A stretch of DNA of 64,000 bases, from the NCBI RefSeq assembly GCF_029635795.1, contig NZ_CP114280.1:868001-932000 (forward strand). The letters run 5' to 3'. The number at the start of each line of letters is the position of its first letter. Within the stretch, counting starts at the first letter, position 1. The position numbers were made by a program, and so were the translations under genes. This document shows positions 14,705-24,604 of this stretch, one piece after another. Below the pieces are notes generated by a model. That model saw nothing but the letters and a program-made list of their open reading frames with translations. It ran no database searches and was not told the origin of the DNA. The stretch comes from Dickeya lacustris (GTDB lineage Bacteria; Pseudomonadota; Gammaproteobacteria; Enterobacterales; Enterobacteriaceae).

Positions 14705-17700
14705 ATCAACTCCAGTAACGCCTGCAATGGGTGTCTTAAGCCGCGCCCTTCCATGCGTTTCACCTGACTACGGCAAGAATAACCGGTCGTCAGACAACGG
14801 GCTGGAGGCAACTGTTGCAGCGCAGGTTGCCACGACAACGCATAGATCCCTTTGGAATGTGTCAAATTACGGGTTTCATGGCCATAAGTCCCCGCCATAC
14901 CGCAACAGCCGACGCTGACATTTTCCAGCCGCGCGCCAAAGTGGGCGAAGATAGTCGCCCACTGCTGGCCGCTGGCAGGCAATGCCGTGGTTTCCGTACA
15001 GTGACCAAACAGATACCAGCTCTCACCACGTAATGCTTCAGCGGCACCGTCTCGCTTGCTCAGAACGCTGCTTAACCATTCATGTACCAGTTGTACCTGA
15101 AAATCACCGCGCTTATCACCCAGCGCTTCACGGTATTCGTCGCGATAGCACAGCACCAACGCCGGATCGACCCCAACCATCGGCAAACCAAGGCGCGCCA
15201 CGCGATTAAGGAAGGCGGCCGTTTTATCCGCCGTTCGGGCAAATCGCTGTAAAAAGCCTTTGATATGCTGCGGTTTACCATTAGGTGAGAAGGGCAGCAA
15301 TACCGGTCGTAACCCCAGTTTTTCCACCAGCCGAATGAAATCGGCAACCACCTGTGCATCGTAGTAACTGGTAAACGGGTCTTGCACGATGAGCACATGA
15401 TCGGCACGCTCGGCAGCAGGCATTTGCTCGAGTTGCTCAAGCGTAGTCGCCATTGCCCGGTGGCCGACAAACTGCTGACGCAACGAGGGTTCAGAAAGCA
15501 GCGGCAAATCCACCATACCGATTTGCGTGCGGCTTATCGCATTAAGCCACGGCTGGCGTAAAAAGAAGTTAAACGTTTTCGGGCTGCGCGCCATTAACGG
15601 TGCATAACTTTCTACTCCGGCCACCAGATAATCGCGCACCGGGCGCAAATAGCGAGTGTGATACAGTTGCAGAAAACGGGCGCGGAAACCCGGCACGTCA
15701 ATTTTAATCGGGCATTGCGTTGAGCAGGCTTTACAGGCCAGACAGCCCGACATCGCCTCTTTCACTTCATGAGAGAAATCATACTCGCCCCGCTGTGCCG
15801 CCAGCGTATTGCGGGTTTTGGCTATCAAACCGCGCAGACTCAGGCGCGGCTGTGCCAACGCGTTTTCCAGCGCCAGCAGATCGGCCCCCCGTTCTGACAA
15901 CAGGCGCAGCCATTCACGTACCAGCGTGGCCCGCCCCTTGGGAGAATGAATGCGATCGCCGGTGATTTTCATCGAAGGGCACATCGGGCTGCGAACATCA
16001 AAATTAAAGCACAACCCGTTACCATTGCACTCCATCGCCCCGCGATAGGCGCTACGCACGGCCAGTGGAATCTGGCGATCATAGGTGCCGCGCTTCACCG
16101 CATCGACCTGCATCATCGGCGCATCAAGGCCGAACGGTGCGCAAATCTTGCCGGGGTTGAGGCGATTGTCCGGGTCGAACGCCGCTTTAACCCGGCGCAA
16201 CTCATCATACAATTCGGGCCCGAAAAACGCCGGGCTGTACTGTGCGCGGAACCCTTTGCCGTGTTCGCCCCACAGCAAACCACCGTATTTTGCCGTCAGC
16301 GCCACAATCTCATCCGAGAGTTGCTTCATCAGCATTTCCTGCTGTGGGTCACACATATCAAGCGCCGGGCGGACATGCAGCACACCGGCATCGACATGGC
16401 CAAACATGCCATAGCTCAGGTTGTGGCTATCCAGCAAGGCGCGAAACTCGACAATATAATCCGCCAGGTGCTGCGGCGGCACACAGGTATCTTCGGCAAA
16501 CGGAATTGGTTTGGCCTGACCTTTACTGTTGCCAAGCAAGCCGACCGCTTTTTTACGCATCGCATAAATGCGCTCGATACCCGCAAGCTCGCGACACACC
16601 TGATAACCAATCACCCCGGCTTCACGGCCAGCCAGCAGCCCGTCAAGACGTTCGCACAGCGCGCCGACCTGCCCGTCTATCAAGGCCTCATCGTCTCCGG
16701 CAAACTCAACGATATTCAGCCCCAGCATCTCCTCGCCCGGCACATCGGTAATCAGTTCACTGACGGAGTGCCAGACGATGTCTTCACGCGCCAGATTGAG
16801 CACTTTTGAGTCCACCGTTTCTACCGACAGCGCGCGGGCTTCCACCATAAACGGCGCACTGCGCAGCGCAGAATCAAACGAGTCATATTTCACGTTGACC
16901 AGGCGGCGCACTTTAGGCAGCGGCGTAATATCCAGCTTCGCTTCGGTAATGAACGCCAGCGTACCTTCCGCACCGGTGAGGATTCGCGTCAAGTCAAACG
17001 ATTGCATATCATCGCTGAAGACATGGCGCAGGTCATAACCGGTCAGGAAACGGTTCAGTTTGGGGAATTTTTCAATAATGCGCGCACGTTGCTCGCGGCA
17101 ACGATGCAACACGGTGTGATAAATACGGCCAACGGGCGAGTCATCCTGCGCCAGTTGTTCTGCCAGCGCCACCGGCATTGCCTGGGTATCCAGCAATTCG
17201 CCGCCCAACAGCACCGCGCGCAGCCCCAATACATGGTCTGAGGTTTTGCCATACACCAACGACCCTTGCCCTGAGGCATCGGTATTGATCATGCCGCCAA
17301 GCGTGGCGCGGTTACTGGTGGAGAGCTCTGGTGAGAAGAAATAGCCGAATGGCTTGAGATACTGGTTAAGCTGGTCTTTAATCACCCCAGCCTCAACACG
17401 CACCCAGCCCTGTTCCGGGTTGATTTCCAAAATACGGTTCATGTAGCGGGACATGTCCACCACGATGCCCTGATTCAGCGCCTGACCATTCGTACCGGTG
17501 CCGCCGCCCCGGGGCGTAAAAATCAGCTCGCGAAATGGCGCATCACCCGCCAGACGCGCCAGCAGCGCCACATCCGCCGTTGAGCGTGGAAAAACCACGG
17601 CGTCAGGCAATAACTGATAGATACTGTTGTCCGTCGCCATTGTCAGGCGATCGGCGTAATTGGTGGCGGTATCGCCGGTAAACCCGTGTTGCTTCAACGC

Positions 17701-17760
17701 TTCCAAAAAATTCAGCACCGGTTGAACGATGCCCGGTGCCTGTGTGATCTGTGGGATCAT
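14701..17760 (-). CDS. ydiJ: FAD/FeS-dependent D-2-hydroxyglutarate dehydrogenase (YdiJ)
   Basis: A 1019-residue flavoprotein (E. coli YdiJ is 1018). The N-terminal FAD-binding domain (about 40-270) includes FTPRGGGTGTNGQALNQG. The FAD-oxidase C-terminal domain (about 280-540) follows. A ferredoxin-like region has CLACKACSTQCPIKIDVPGF (about 680). The C-terminal heterodisulfide-reductase-like CCG segment includes VGCCGMAGTYGHE. The family oxidises D-2-hydroxy acids, D-2-hydroxyglutarate for E. coli YdiJ, passing electrons through FeS clusters to an acceptor. It is cotranscribed with menI, and upstream is an isolated stem-loop before ydiK. Confidence 0.93.
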   Translation of the reverse strand: MIPQITQAPGIVQPVLNFLEALKQHGFTGDTATNYADRLTMATDNSIYQLLPDAVVFPRSTADVALLARLAGDAPFRELIFTPRGGGTGTNGQALNQGIVVDMSRYMNRILEINPEQGWVRVEAGVIKDQLNQYLKPFGYFFSPELSTSNRATLGGMINTDASGQGSLVYGKTSDHVLGLRAVLLGGELLDTQAMPVALAEQLAQDDSPVGRIYHTVLHRCREQRARIIEKFPKLNRFLTGYDLRHVFSDDMQSFDLTRILTGAEGTLAFITEAKLDITPLPKVRRLVNVKYDSFDSALRSAPFMVEARALSVETVDSKVLNLAREDIVWHSVSELITDVPGEEMLGLNIVEFAGDDEALIDGQVGALCERLDGLLAGREAGVIGYQVCRELAGIERIYAMRKKAVGLLGNSKGQAKPIPFAEDTCVPPQHLADYIVEFRALLDSHNLSYGMFGHVDAGVLHVRPALDMCDPQQEMLMKQLSDEIVALTAKYGGLLWGEHGKGFRAQYSPAFFGPELYDELRRVKAAFDPDNRLNPGKICAPFGLDAPMMQVDAVKRGTYDRQIPLAVRSAYRGAMECNGNGLCFNFDVRSPMCPSMKITGDRIHSPKGRATLVREWLRLLSERGADLLALENALAQPRLSLRGLIAKTRNTLAAQRGEYDFSHEVKEAMSGCLACKACSTQCPIKIDVPGFRARFLQLYHTRYLRPVRDYLVAGVESYAPLMARSPKTFNFFLRQPWLNAISRTQIGMVDLPLLSEPSLRQQFVGHRAMATTLEQLEQMPAAERADHVLIVQDPFTSYYDAQVVADFIRLVEKLGLRPVLLPFSPNGKPQHIKGFLQRFARTADKTAAFLNRVARLGLPMVGVDPALVLCYRDEYREALGDKRGDFQVQLVHEWLSSVLSKRDGAAEALRGESWYLFGHCTETTALPASGQQWATIFAHFGARLENVSVGCCGMAGTYGHETRNLTHSKGIYALSWQPALQQLPPARCLTTGYSCRSQVKRMEGRGLRHPLQALLELM

Positions 17761-18090
17761 TATGTGTTGACCCTGTCCGTGCGAGAGGTGTTTGCCTAGT
17801 TACGATAATTACCTTTCAGGCGACATAGCCGCTGCCTGAGGCTATGTCGTTTTATCATATTTCTCAGGTCTGTGCGTTAGTGGATAACAAAAACTTAGTG
17901 CCGTTATGCCACGGTAAGCGGCGCAACGCGGCTCATATCGCCTTGTTCGTTAAGGTATCACTGTGCAAAGTGTTGAAAATCACGCATGATTGAGGCCACC
18001 GTCAATCGGGTGCCTGCGGTATGACAGCACCCCCCTGCTTTCATCATTTTTATTAGCCATATTGCTAAATGAATGAGGTAATTACGTTTG
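17761..18090. other. ydiJ-ydiK divergent intergenic region with a strong hairpin
   Basis: About 330 bp without a gene. CGACATAGCC (17821-17830) pairs perfectly with GGCTATGTCG (17840-17849), followed on the plus strand by TTTTATC, which looks like a terminator although no gene ends here. Nothing else is evident. Confidence 0.6.
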
Positions 18091-19191
18091 ATGAAATCAT
18101 CTCAGTCACAGCGATTCGACCTGGCGCGAATCCTGTTTAGCCTGCTATTTATCGGCTTTCTGATTATTGCCTGTTTTTGGGTGGTGCAACCCTTTATTCT
18201 CGGGTTTGCCTGGGCAAGCATGGTGGTGATTGCCACCTGGCCTTTGTTGATGCGTTTACAGCAAATACTTTGGGGATATCGCGCACTGGCGGTCATCGTC
18301 ATGACGCTCTTGTTGGTGTTGCTGTTTGTTATCCCAACCTCGATTCTGGTGAGTAGCGTCATTGATAACGCCTCTAACCTGATTAGCTGGATAAATCAAC
18401 AAGATCGCCTCACGCCGCCCTCGCTTGACTGGCTGAATGCTATTCCGCTGGTCGGGGCCAAATTACACAGCAGTTGGCACTCTCTGGCCCACAGCAGCGG
18501 CCCGGCGCTCATGGCGAAAGTACAGCCGTATATCGGCCAAACGGCGGCCTGGGTCGTGGCGCAAGCGGCGCATATTGGTCGATTCCTGATGCATTGCGCC
18601 CTGATGGTGCTGTTTAGCATCTTGCTGTACAGCAAAGGCGATCAGGTCGCTCTGGGCGTGCGACGTTTTGCCATCAAGCTGGGGCGCAGAGGGGGCGATT
18701 CAGCGGTAATTCTGGCGGCACAGGCGATTCGGGCAGTCGCGCTCGGGGTCGTTGTCACCGCCATTGTACAATCCGTCTTGGGTGGGCTCGGCCTGGCTTT
18801 GGCCGGTATTCCTTATACCACGCTGCTCACGGTGCTGATGTTCCTGTCTTGTGTCGCGCAGCTCGGCCCACTGTTGGTACTGGTTCCCGCGATAATCTGG
18901 CTTTACTGGAGCGGCGACACCAGTTGGGGCACCGTCTTGCTTATCTGGAGCTGCGTGGTAGGAACGCTGGATAACATCATCCGCCCGCTGTTAATCCGTA
19001 TGGGAGCGGATTTGCCGATGTTACTCATCCTTTCCGGCGTCATTGGCGGTCTGTTGGCATTTGGCATGATAGGGCTATTCATCGGGCCGGTGGTGTTGGC
19101 TGTCTCTTATCGCCTGCTCTCTGCCTGGATGAAGGATGCGCCAGAGCCCCCGTCGCTCAATGCGCTCCCCTCGCCGACCAAAAAATCCTAA
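18091..19191 (+). CDS. ydiK: AI-2E/PerM family inner-membrane transporter YdiK
   Basis: A 366-residue protein with about seven to eight hydrophobic segments: an N-terminal pair (LFSLLFIGFLIIACFWVVQP), a soluble loop (about 90-150) and a C-terminal cluster including MFLSCVAQLGPLLVLVPAII and IGGLLAFGMIGLFIGPVVLA. It matches E. coli YdiK (370 residues) of the autoinducer-2 exporter-like family; the substrate is unknown. ATG 18091 is preferred to the preceding TTG. An imperfect hairpin follows the stop at about 19203-19227. The location between ydiJ and rprA matches E. coli. Confidence 0.9.
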   Translation: MKSSQSQRFDLARILFSLLFIGFLIIACFWVVQPFILGFAWASMVVIATWPLLMRLQQILWGYRALAVIVMTLLLVLLFVIPTSILVSSVIDNASNLISWINQQDRLTPPSLDWLNAIPLVGAKLHSSWHSLAHSSGPALMAKVQPYIGQTAAWVVAQAAHIGRFLMHCALMVLFSILLYSKGDQVALGVRRFAIKLGRRGGDSAVILAAQAIRAVALGVVVTAIVQSVLGGLGLALAGIPYTTLLTVLMFLSCVAQLGPLLVLVPAIIWLYWSGDTSWGTVLLIWSCVVGTLDNIIRPLLIRMGADLPMLLILSGVIGGLLAFGMIGLFIGPVVLAVSYRLLSAWMKDAPEPPSLNALPSPTKKS

Positions 19192-19369
19192 GAGGATTCA
19201 TCTTCCCGGCGTGGTTTACGCCGGGAATTGAAGAAAGGTAAGAATATCTTAACATTTTAAGAAAAATCTCATTATTAATCTGCAATCTGCGGCAATAAAC
19301 TCGATACAAGATCGCTTTGATCGATAAAAATTCTTTTGAACACATCAATTATTCAATAATGATTAACCA
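19192..19369. other. ydiK-rprA gap
   Basis: AT-rich stretch with a hairpin (TTCCCGGCGT/ACGCCGGGAA) just after ydiK that lacks a U-run. No open frame of interest. Confidence 0.5.
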
Positions 19370-19385
19370 TTAGGATGATTCCTAA
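19370..19385 (+). promoter_or_regulatory. RcsB box of rprA
   Basis: TTAGGATGATTCCTAA has inverted arms TTAGGA/TCCTAA like the Rcs box consensus. It lies about 22 bp upstream of the -10 element, so it overlaps the -35 region. rprA is a known RcsB-activated gene in E. coli. Confidence 0.8.
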
Positions 19386-19406
19386 TGACTCCTCACGCAC
19401 CAAAAC

Positions 19407-19414
19407 CTACTATA
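19407..19414 (+). promoter_or_regulatory. rprA -10 element
   Basis: CTACTATA, with TACTAT as the hexamer, fits a sigma70/sigmaS -10 element. The start site is inferred at about 19421. Confidence 0.6.
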
Positions 19415-19420
19415 AACCCC

Positions 19421-19578
19421 AGAGCTATTGTCAACGTTATGTTTGTCAGAACGTCATGTTCGTCAAAACGGTATGTTCCTCAAAACAGAATGTTTGTCAG
19501 TGAGGTTTTTCCTCGTCAGAGCGAGTAACGAATTGCTGTGTGTAGTCTTTGCCCATCCCCTAAGGTGGGCTTTTTTTT
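19421..19578 (+). ncRNA. rprA: RprA small regulatory RNA, with an expanded 5' half
   Basis: The 3' half, AACGAATTGCTGTGTGTAGT then CTTTGCCCATC and a GCCCA/TGGGC terminator stem with eight Ts (19571-19578), is nearly identical to E. coli RprA, an Hfq-bound sRNA that activates rpoS translation and represses csgD under envelope stress. It lies downstream of ydiK as in E. coli and has an RcsB box at the right place. The predicted length, about 155 nt, exceeds the 105 nt of E. coli RprA because the 5' half consists of four tandem 17-nt units (19434-19501). The 5' end is inferred. Confidence 0.88.
19434..19501 (+). repeat. Four tandem 17-bp repeats inside rprA
   Basis: Units begin at 19434, 19451, 19468 and 19485. 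Each reads AC, three variable bases, ATGTTYSTCA (third unit CCTCA) and a purine-rich end: for example ACGTTATGTTTGTCAGA and ACGTCATGTTCGTCAAA. The spacing is exactly 17 with no gaps. Confidence 0.9.
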
Positions 19579-19703
19579 ATTCTTTTCTGATGCTGACGGT
19601 CTCGCAAACAGGCGCGATGACCCCAACAGGGAATCTGCCCCACACTGCCCCCTCGTCTATCGCATCGAGTTCCATCACACCGTTTCATCCGGCGCAATAA
19701 AAA

Positions 19704-19731
19704 ACGCCTGACCTCTCTCGATGCCAGGCGT
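19704..19731 (-). terminator. ppsA terminator
   Basis: ACGCCTG (19704-19710) pairs with CAGGCGT (19725-19731); on the minus strand a run of Ts follows, 34 bp past the ppsA stop. The stretch 19579-19703 holds nothing else I recognise. Confidence 0.8.
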
Positions 19732-19765
19732 CGTAAGCGGATGCCGCCGATGCAGCAACGACAGA

Positions 19766-22144
19766 TTACGCTTTTTGCGCCAAATTCAGCCAGGTTTGCA
19801 CCACGGTGTCCGGGTTCAATGACAGGCTATCAATGCCTTCTGCCATCAGCCAGGCGGCAAAATCTTCGTGATCAGACGGCCCCTGACCACAGATACCAAC
19901 ATATTTGCCGTGGCGTTTAGCCGCCTGAATCGCCATTGACAGCAGCGCCTTCACCGCATCATTACGCTCATCAAACAGTGACGACACCACGCCGGAATCG
20001 CGATCGAGCCCAAGCGTTAACTGCGTCATGTCATTTGAACCTATCGAGAAGCCATCAAAATGCTCAAGAAACGCATCGGCCAACAACGCATTGGACGGGA
20101 TCTCACACATCATAATCACTTTCAGCCCGTTCTCGCCGCGCCGGAGCCCCTGATGTGCCAGCTCATCAACCACCGCCTGCGCCTGTACGACTGTGCGCAC
20201 AAACGGGATCATCACCTCAACGTTGGTCAACCCCATCAGGTTACGCACCCGTTTCACCGCTTCACACTCCAGTGCAAAACAGGCGCGAAAATCTGGCGAG
20301 ACATAACGCCCGGCGCCCCGGAAACCCAGCATCGGGTTCTCTTCATGCGGCTCATAGCGGCTGCCGCCGAGCAGGTTAGCGTATTCGTTGGACTTAAAAT
20401 CCGACAAGCGCACAATCACCCGCTTCGGCCAGAAGGCGGCCGCCAGCGTCGCAATGCCCTCTTTGAGCCGCTCAATATAAAACTCGACCGGTGAGTCGTA
20501 GCCCTGCATGAGGCGGCGAATTTCACGCTGTAATTCCGGCGTCTGGGCATCGAACTCCAGCAATGCGCGCGGGTGTACGCCAATCATGCGATTGATAATG
20601 AACTCCAGCCGCGCCAGCCCAACGCCTTCATTCGGCAGGCAGGCAAAATCAAATGCTCTGTCAGGATTGCCCACATTCATCATGATTTTCAGCGGCAGTG
20701 CTGGCAGGGTTTCTACCTGCGAACTGTTCACCGTAAAATCAAGCCGCCCCTGATACACATACCCCGTGTCGCCTTGCGCACACGAGACCGTTACCGGTTC
20801 GCCATTATGCAACCGCTCTGTTGCATCGCCGCACCCCACCACGGCTGGTATCCCCAATTCACGGGCAATAATCGCCGCATGGCAGGTGCGCCCGCCACGG
20901 TTGGTGACTATCGCGGCCGCTTTTTTCATGATAGGTTCCCAGTCGGGATCGGTCATATCAGTGACCAGCACATCACCGGCATTCACGCGGTGCATTTCGC
21001 TAATGTCATTAATGATTTTGACTTCGCCAGCACCAATGCGATGACCGATGGCGCGCCCTTCTACCCGCACCTCGCCTGCGCCTGCAAGATGATAACGCTC
21101 CATCACCTGCCCGTTAGAGCGCACCGTTTCTGGCCGAGCCTGCACGATATACAGCTTGCCGGTGTGACCATCTTTCGCCCATTCGATGTCCATCGGGCGG
21201 CCATAATGTTTCTCAATCAGCACCGCCTGATGCGCCAGCGCCTGCACCTCGTCATCGCTCAGGCTAAAACGGGTACACAGCGCGTCTTCCACGTCTTCTA
21301 TGCGCACCTGCTTGCCGTGCTCCTGGCTTGCGGCATACACCATGCGGATTTTTTTCGAGCCCATATTGCGGCGCACAACCGCAGGCCGTCCTGCCAGCAA
21401 TGTCGGTTTATGCACATAGAATTCATCCGGGTTCACGGCCCCCTGCACCACCATTTCGCCGAGTCCCCAGGCAGAAGTAATGAACACCACCTGATCGAAG
21501 CCGGATTCGGTATCAATCGTGAACATCACACCCGATGAGGCCAAATCCGAGCGCACCATGCGTTGCACACCGGCACTGAGCGCTACGCCGCGATGGTCAT
21601 ACCCCTGATGGACGCGATACGAAATGGCGCGATCGTTAAACAGTGACGCAAACACATGTTTTACCGCCACCATGACGGCGTCAATGCCCTGCACGTTAAG
21701 GAAGGTTTCCTGCTGCCCGGCAAATGAAGCATCCGGCATATCCTCTGCGGTCGCTGACGAGCGCACGGCAAACGAGGCCTGCGGCTCACCGTCCGCCAGT
21801 TGTTGATAGGCATCGCGAATCGCCTGCTCCAGCTCTGGCTGAAAAGGCGTGTCGATAATCCACTGGCGGATAGTCGCACCGGCTTTGGCAAGCTGGCTAA
21901 CATCGTCAACATCGATGGTGTCCAACAGTGCGTAGATGCGCTGATTAATACCGCTTTGATTGAGAAAATCATTAAACGCCTGCGCCGTTGTGGCAAACCC
22001 ATTCGGAACCGACACCCCCAGTTCCGACAGATTGGTGATCATCTCCCCCAGGGAGGCGTTTTTCCCCCCCACTCGCTCAACGTCATGCATACCGAGCTGG
22101 TTGTACCACAGGACATGACGCATATCAGGGCCGTTATTAGACAT
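19766..22144 (-). CDS. ppsA: Phosphoenolpyruvate synthase
   Basis: A 792-residue gluconeogenic enzyme converting pyruvate, ATP and water to PEP, AMP and phosphate. The N-terminal ATP-grasp domain (about 15-340) has [10 protein letters not shown] and [20 protein letters not shown]. The swivelling phosphohistidine domain has the catalytic His in [20 protein letters not shown]. The C-terminal PEP/pyruvate barrel (about 480-790) includes [30 protein letters not shown] and the catalytic Cys in [18 protein letters not shown] 22144 ([10 protein letters not shown]) matches E. coli and has AGGA upstream; the in-frame extension to 22243 is not family-like. Divergent from its regulator gene ppsR. Confidence 0.97.
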   Translation of the reverse strand: MSNNGPDMRHVLWYNQLGMHDVERVGGKNASLGEMITNLSELGVSVPNGFATTAQAFNDFLNQSGINQRIYALLDTIDVDDVSQLAKAGATIRQWIIDTPFQPELEQAIRDAYQQLADGEPQASFAVRSSATAEDMPDASFAGQQETFLNVQGIDAVMVAVKHVFASLFNDRAISYRVHQGYDHRGVALSAGVQRMVRSDLASSGVMFTIDTESGFDQVVFITSAWGLGEMVVQGAVNPDEFYVHKPTLLAGRPAVVRRNMGSKKIRMVYAASQEHGKQVRIEDVEDALCTRFSLSDDEVQALAHQAVLIEKHYGRPMDIEWAKDGHTGKLYIVQARPETVRSNGQVMERYHLAGAGEVRVEGRAIGHRIGAGEVKIINDISEMHRVNAGDVLVTDMTDPDWEPIMKKAAAIVTNRGGRTCHAAIIARELGIPAVVGCGDATERLHNGEPVTVSCAQGDTGYVYQGRLDFTVNSSQVETLPALPLKIMMNVGNPDRAFDFACLPNEGVGLARLEFIINRMIGVHPRALLEFDAQTPELQREIRRLMQGYDSPVEFYIERLKEGIATLAAAFWPKRVIVRLSDFKSNEYANLLGGSRYEPHEENPMLGFRGAGRYVSPDFRACFALECEAVKRVRNLMGLTNVEVMIPFVRTVVQAQAVVDELAHQGLRRGENGLKVIMMCEIPSNALLADAFLEHFDGFSIGSNDMTQLTLGLDRDSGVVSSLFDERNDAVKALLSMAIQAAKRHGKYVGICGQGPSDHEDFAAWLMAEGIDSLSLNPDTVVQTWLNLAQKA

Positions 22145-22364
22145 CGAAAATAATCCTTTTTGCTTACAGTTAGGGTGTAAAGAATTAAGACGAGAAATAT
22201 CGCGCCGGAACGACACCGGCGCTACGAGCGTAGCACAGGCCATCTCAAACTTCGGAAAGGTGAATCGATCAACCTAGTGAAAAAAACACAACTGACAGAC
22301 AGTGATTGCCAAAAGCCATAAAAAAAACAATATTGCTTAATAAAGGCATCTTAATCAGAAAGAT

Positions 22365-22381
22365 ATTGAAATAACGTTTCA
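22365..22381. promoter_or_regulatory. Possible Cra site in the ppsA-ppsR divergent region
   Basis: TTGAAATAACGTTTCAA is a dyad whose right part, ATAACGTTTCAA, fits the Cra consensus with two mismatches. ppsA is Cra-activated in E. coli. The divergent region (22145-22456) is AT-rich and otherwise featureless. Confidence 0.4.
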
Positions 22382-22456
22382 ATAAAAATTTAGCAAAACA
22401 GCGAATTTTCGGCACAAAGAGTGTCAGTCATCAGCGCAGGTCACTAAGGAGTGGGT

Positions 22457-23314
22457 ATGGAAAAAGAGCCGAATCTGGCAAGAGAAATCGGTATGGCAAG
22501 AAGCGTCTTTTATGTCTCCGACGGCACCGCCATCACCGCCGAAGTGCTGGGCCATGCGGTCATGTCGCAGTTTCCAGTCAACACGCACAGCCACACCTTG
22601 CCGTTTGTCGATAATGAAGCGCGGGCAACGGCCGTACGCGAACAAATCGACGAGCTCTATCGTCAGAGCGGCGTTCGCCCGCTGGTGTTTTATTCGATTG
22701 TCACACCGGCTATCCGCAATATCATCACGCATAGCGAGGGGTTTTGTCAGGACATCGTCCAGGCGCTGGTTGCGCCATTGCAGCAGGAATTAAATGTTGC
22801 GCCCATGCCGGTCGCTAACCGTACGCATGGTTTGACCGCGAATAACCTGACCAAATATGACGCGCGCATCGCCGCCATTGATTACACGCTGGCGCATGAT
22901 GACGGTATTTCATTACGTAATCTCGATCAGGCTCAGGTGATTTTACTGGGCGTGTCGCGCTGCGGTAAAACGCCCACCAGCCTGTATCTGGCAATGCAAT
23001 TTGGCATTCGTGCCGCCAACTACCCGTTTACCGCCGATGACATGGATAACCTGTCACTGCCTGCGGCACTCAAACCCTATCAACAAAAGTTGTTTGGCCT
23101 GACGATTGACGCCGAGCGGCTAGCCGCCATCCGCGAGGAACGGCGCGGTAATAGCCGTTATGCGTCACTGCGTCAGTGTCGTATGGAGCTCAATGAGGTG
23201 GAATCGCTGTTTCGCCGTCATCAGATCAACTATATCAACACCACCAATTATTCTGTTGAAGAGATATCTGCCCGCATTATCGACCTGATGGGTATCAATC
23301 GACGTATGTATTAA
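22457..23314 (+). CDS. ppsR: PEP synthase regulatory kinase/pyrophosphorylase
   Basis: A 285-residue bifunctional regulator (DUF299 family) that inactivates PpsA by ADP-dependent phosphorylation of a threonine and reactivates it by Pi-dependent dephosphorylation. [19 protein letters not shown] lies at the start and the P-loop [11 protein letters not shown] at about 165-175, close to E. coli PpsR. ATG 22457 has AAGGAG 5 nt upstream; the GTG two codons earlier overlaps that site. The N-terminus is about ten residues longer than in E. coli. Divergent from ppsA and followed by aroH, as in E. coli. Confidence 0.95.
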   Translation: MEKEPNLAREIGMARSVFYVSDGTAITAEVLGHAVMSQFPVNTHSHTLPFVDNEARATAVREQIDELYRQSGVRPLVFYSIVTPAIRNIITHSEGFCQDIVQALVAPLQQELNVAPMPVANRTHGLTANNLTKYDARIAAIDYTLAHDDGISLRNLDQAQVILLGVSRCGKTPTSLYLAMQFGIRAANYPFTADDMDNLSLPAALKPYQQKLFGLTIDAERLAAIREERRGNSRYASLRQCRMELNEVESLFRRHQINYINTTNYSVEEISARIIDLMGINRRMY

Positions 23315-23369
23315 CGACCACTTAGCGGCCCCAACCGATGGATTGTCTGATAGACTATCGCCCATCGCA

Positions 23370-23453
23370 GTCAGGTGCGTTTGCTGCATTATTGCGCATG
23401 CCTCAATTGCGCACGCCTCATCACCGATTGCGTGTGATGAGGTAACACCTGAC
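23370..23453 (+). promoter_or_regulatory. Structured leader upstream of aroH with a 15-bp tandem repeat
   Basis: GTCAGGTG (23370-23377) can pair with CACCTGAC (23446-23453), enclosing a hairpin CCTCATCAC/GTGATGAGG (23416-23442). Inside is a tandem repeat: ATTGCGCATGCCTCA then ATTGCGCACGCCTCA (23391-23420, one mismatch). A 35-codon frame (23338-23445) spans it but contains no Trp codon, so classical trp-type attenuation is not supported. Confidence 0.5.
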
Positions 23454-23512
23454 AGGTATTCATTCCAGGCCCGCCGACTACGGCAAGCTTTATGCACATT
23501 CAGAGATAACAC

Positions 23513-24568
23513 ATGCAACCCACTGATGAGCTGCGCAGCGAACGGCTGACCCGTCTGGTGACGCCGCACGAACTGTTGAGCGAACTGCCGTTGACTCCGG
23601 CAGTCGCAGAAACCATCATCGCTTCTCGCACGCGTATAGAACACATTCTTTCCGGTCAGGATAACCGCCTGTTGGTGATAATCGGGCCATGCTCCATTCA
23701 TCATCCCGACAGCGCCAGAGAGTATGCGGCAAAACTGGCGATGCTGCGCACCCGTTACCAGTCGCAGCTAGAAATCGTCATGCGCGCCTATTTTGAAAAA
23801 CCCCGCACGGTAGTGGGCTGGAAGGGATTAATTGCCGACCCGCAGCTAGACGGTAGTTTTCAGGTTAACGAGGGCTTACGACAAGCGCGTCGGCTACTCC
23901 TCGACATTAATGCGCTGGGCCTGCCAACCGCCACCGAGTTTCTTGATATCGTCACGGGTCAGTACATCGCCGATACCATTAGCTGGGGCGCTATCGGCGC
24001 GCGTACAACCGAAAGCCAAATTCACCGGGAAATGGCCTCCGCGCTCTCCTGCCCGGTGGGGTTTAAAAATGGCACTGACGGTAATGTGCGCATCGCCATC
24101 GACGCTATCAGAGCCGCCCGATCGCGCCATATGTTCCTGTCGCCTGATAAGCAGGGCCACATGACGGTCTACCAGACGCACGGCAATCCATTTGGCCACA
24201 TTATTCTGCGCGGCGGAAAAACGCCCAACTATGAGGCCGAACACATTACCCGCGCCTGCCTTGCCTTGCGTGAATTTGCCCTGCCAGAGCGGTTAGTGGT
24301 CGATTTTAGTCACGGTAATAGCCAGAAGCAGTTCAAACGTCAGTTGAGTGTTGCACAGGCTATCTGTGAGCAAATGCGCGCAGGCAGTCAGGCTATTGCT
24401 GGCGTGATGGTGGAGAGTTTCTTGCGCGAAGGCGCGCAACCTTTAGAACATTCAGCGCCGCTCACTTACGGCCAATCTGTCACCGACGCCTGTCTGGGCT
24501 GGCAAGACAGTGAACAGTTGCTCGACATGCTGGCTGAGGCATCCGCGCATCGCTTACGCGCTATCTGA
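23513..24568 (+). CDS. aroH: 3-deoxy-7-phosphoheptulonate synthase, AroH type
   Basis: A 351-residue class I DAHP synthase catalysing the first step of the shikimate pathway from PEP and erythrose 4-phosphate. Motifs include LLVIIGPCSIHHPDSAREYA, YFEKPRTVVGWKGLI, IGARTTESQIHREMASALSC, GFKNGTDGNVRIA, FGHIILRGGKTPNYEAEH and VVDFSHGN. It matches E. coli AroH (Trp-feedback isozyme) best by context (after ppsR) and by its N-terminus (TDELRSERLTRLVTP). I saw no clear TrpR operator upstream. The locus places PEP supply (ppsA/ppsR) next to a PEP-consuming step. Confidence 0.93.
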   Translation: MQPTDELRSERLTRLVTPHELLSELPLTPAVAETIIASRTRIEHILSGQDNRLLVIIGPCSIHHPDSAREYAAKLAMLRTRYQSQLEIVMRAYFEKPRTVVGWKGLIADPQLDGSFQVNEGLRQARRLLLDINALGLPTATEFLDIVTGQYIADTISWGAIGARTTESQIHREMASALSCPVGFKNGTDGNVRIAIDAIRAARSRHMFLSPDKQGHMTVYQTHGNPFGHIILRGGKTPNYEAEHITRACLALREFALPERLVVDFSHGNSQKQFKRQLSVAQAICEQMRAGSQAIAGVMVESFLREGAQPLEHSAPLTYGQSVTDACLGWQDSEQLLDMLAEASAHRLRAI

Positions 24569-24604
24569 ATAGTTTTATTCAACAGCGCGCGTTGATTATC
24601 CGGT

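Noticed and set aside
15946..16809. A 287-codon open frame antisense to ydiJ
   Set aside because: It lies entirely within ydiJ, resembles no family I know and lacks a ribosome binding site.
19434..19501. Tandem repeats considered as a CRISPR array
   Set aside because: The 17-bp units are contiguous without spacers, and no cas genes are nearby.
20573..21538. A 321-codon open frame antisense to ppsA
   Set aside because: Low-complexity His/Arg-rich translation caused by ppsA codon usage on the other strand.
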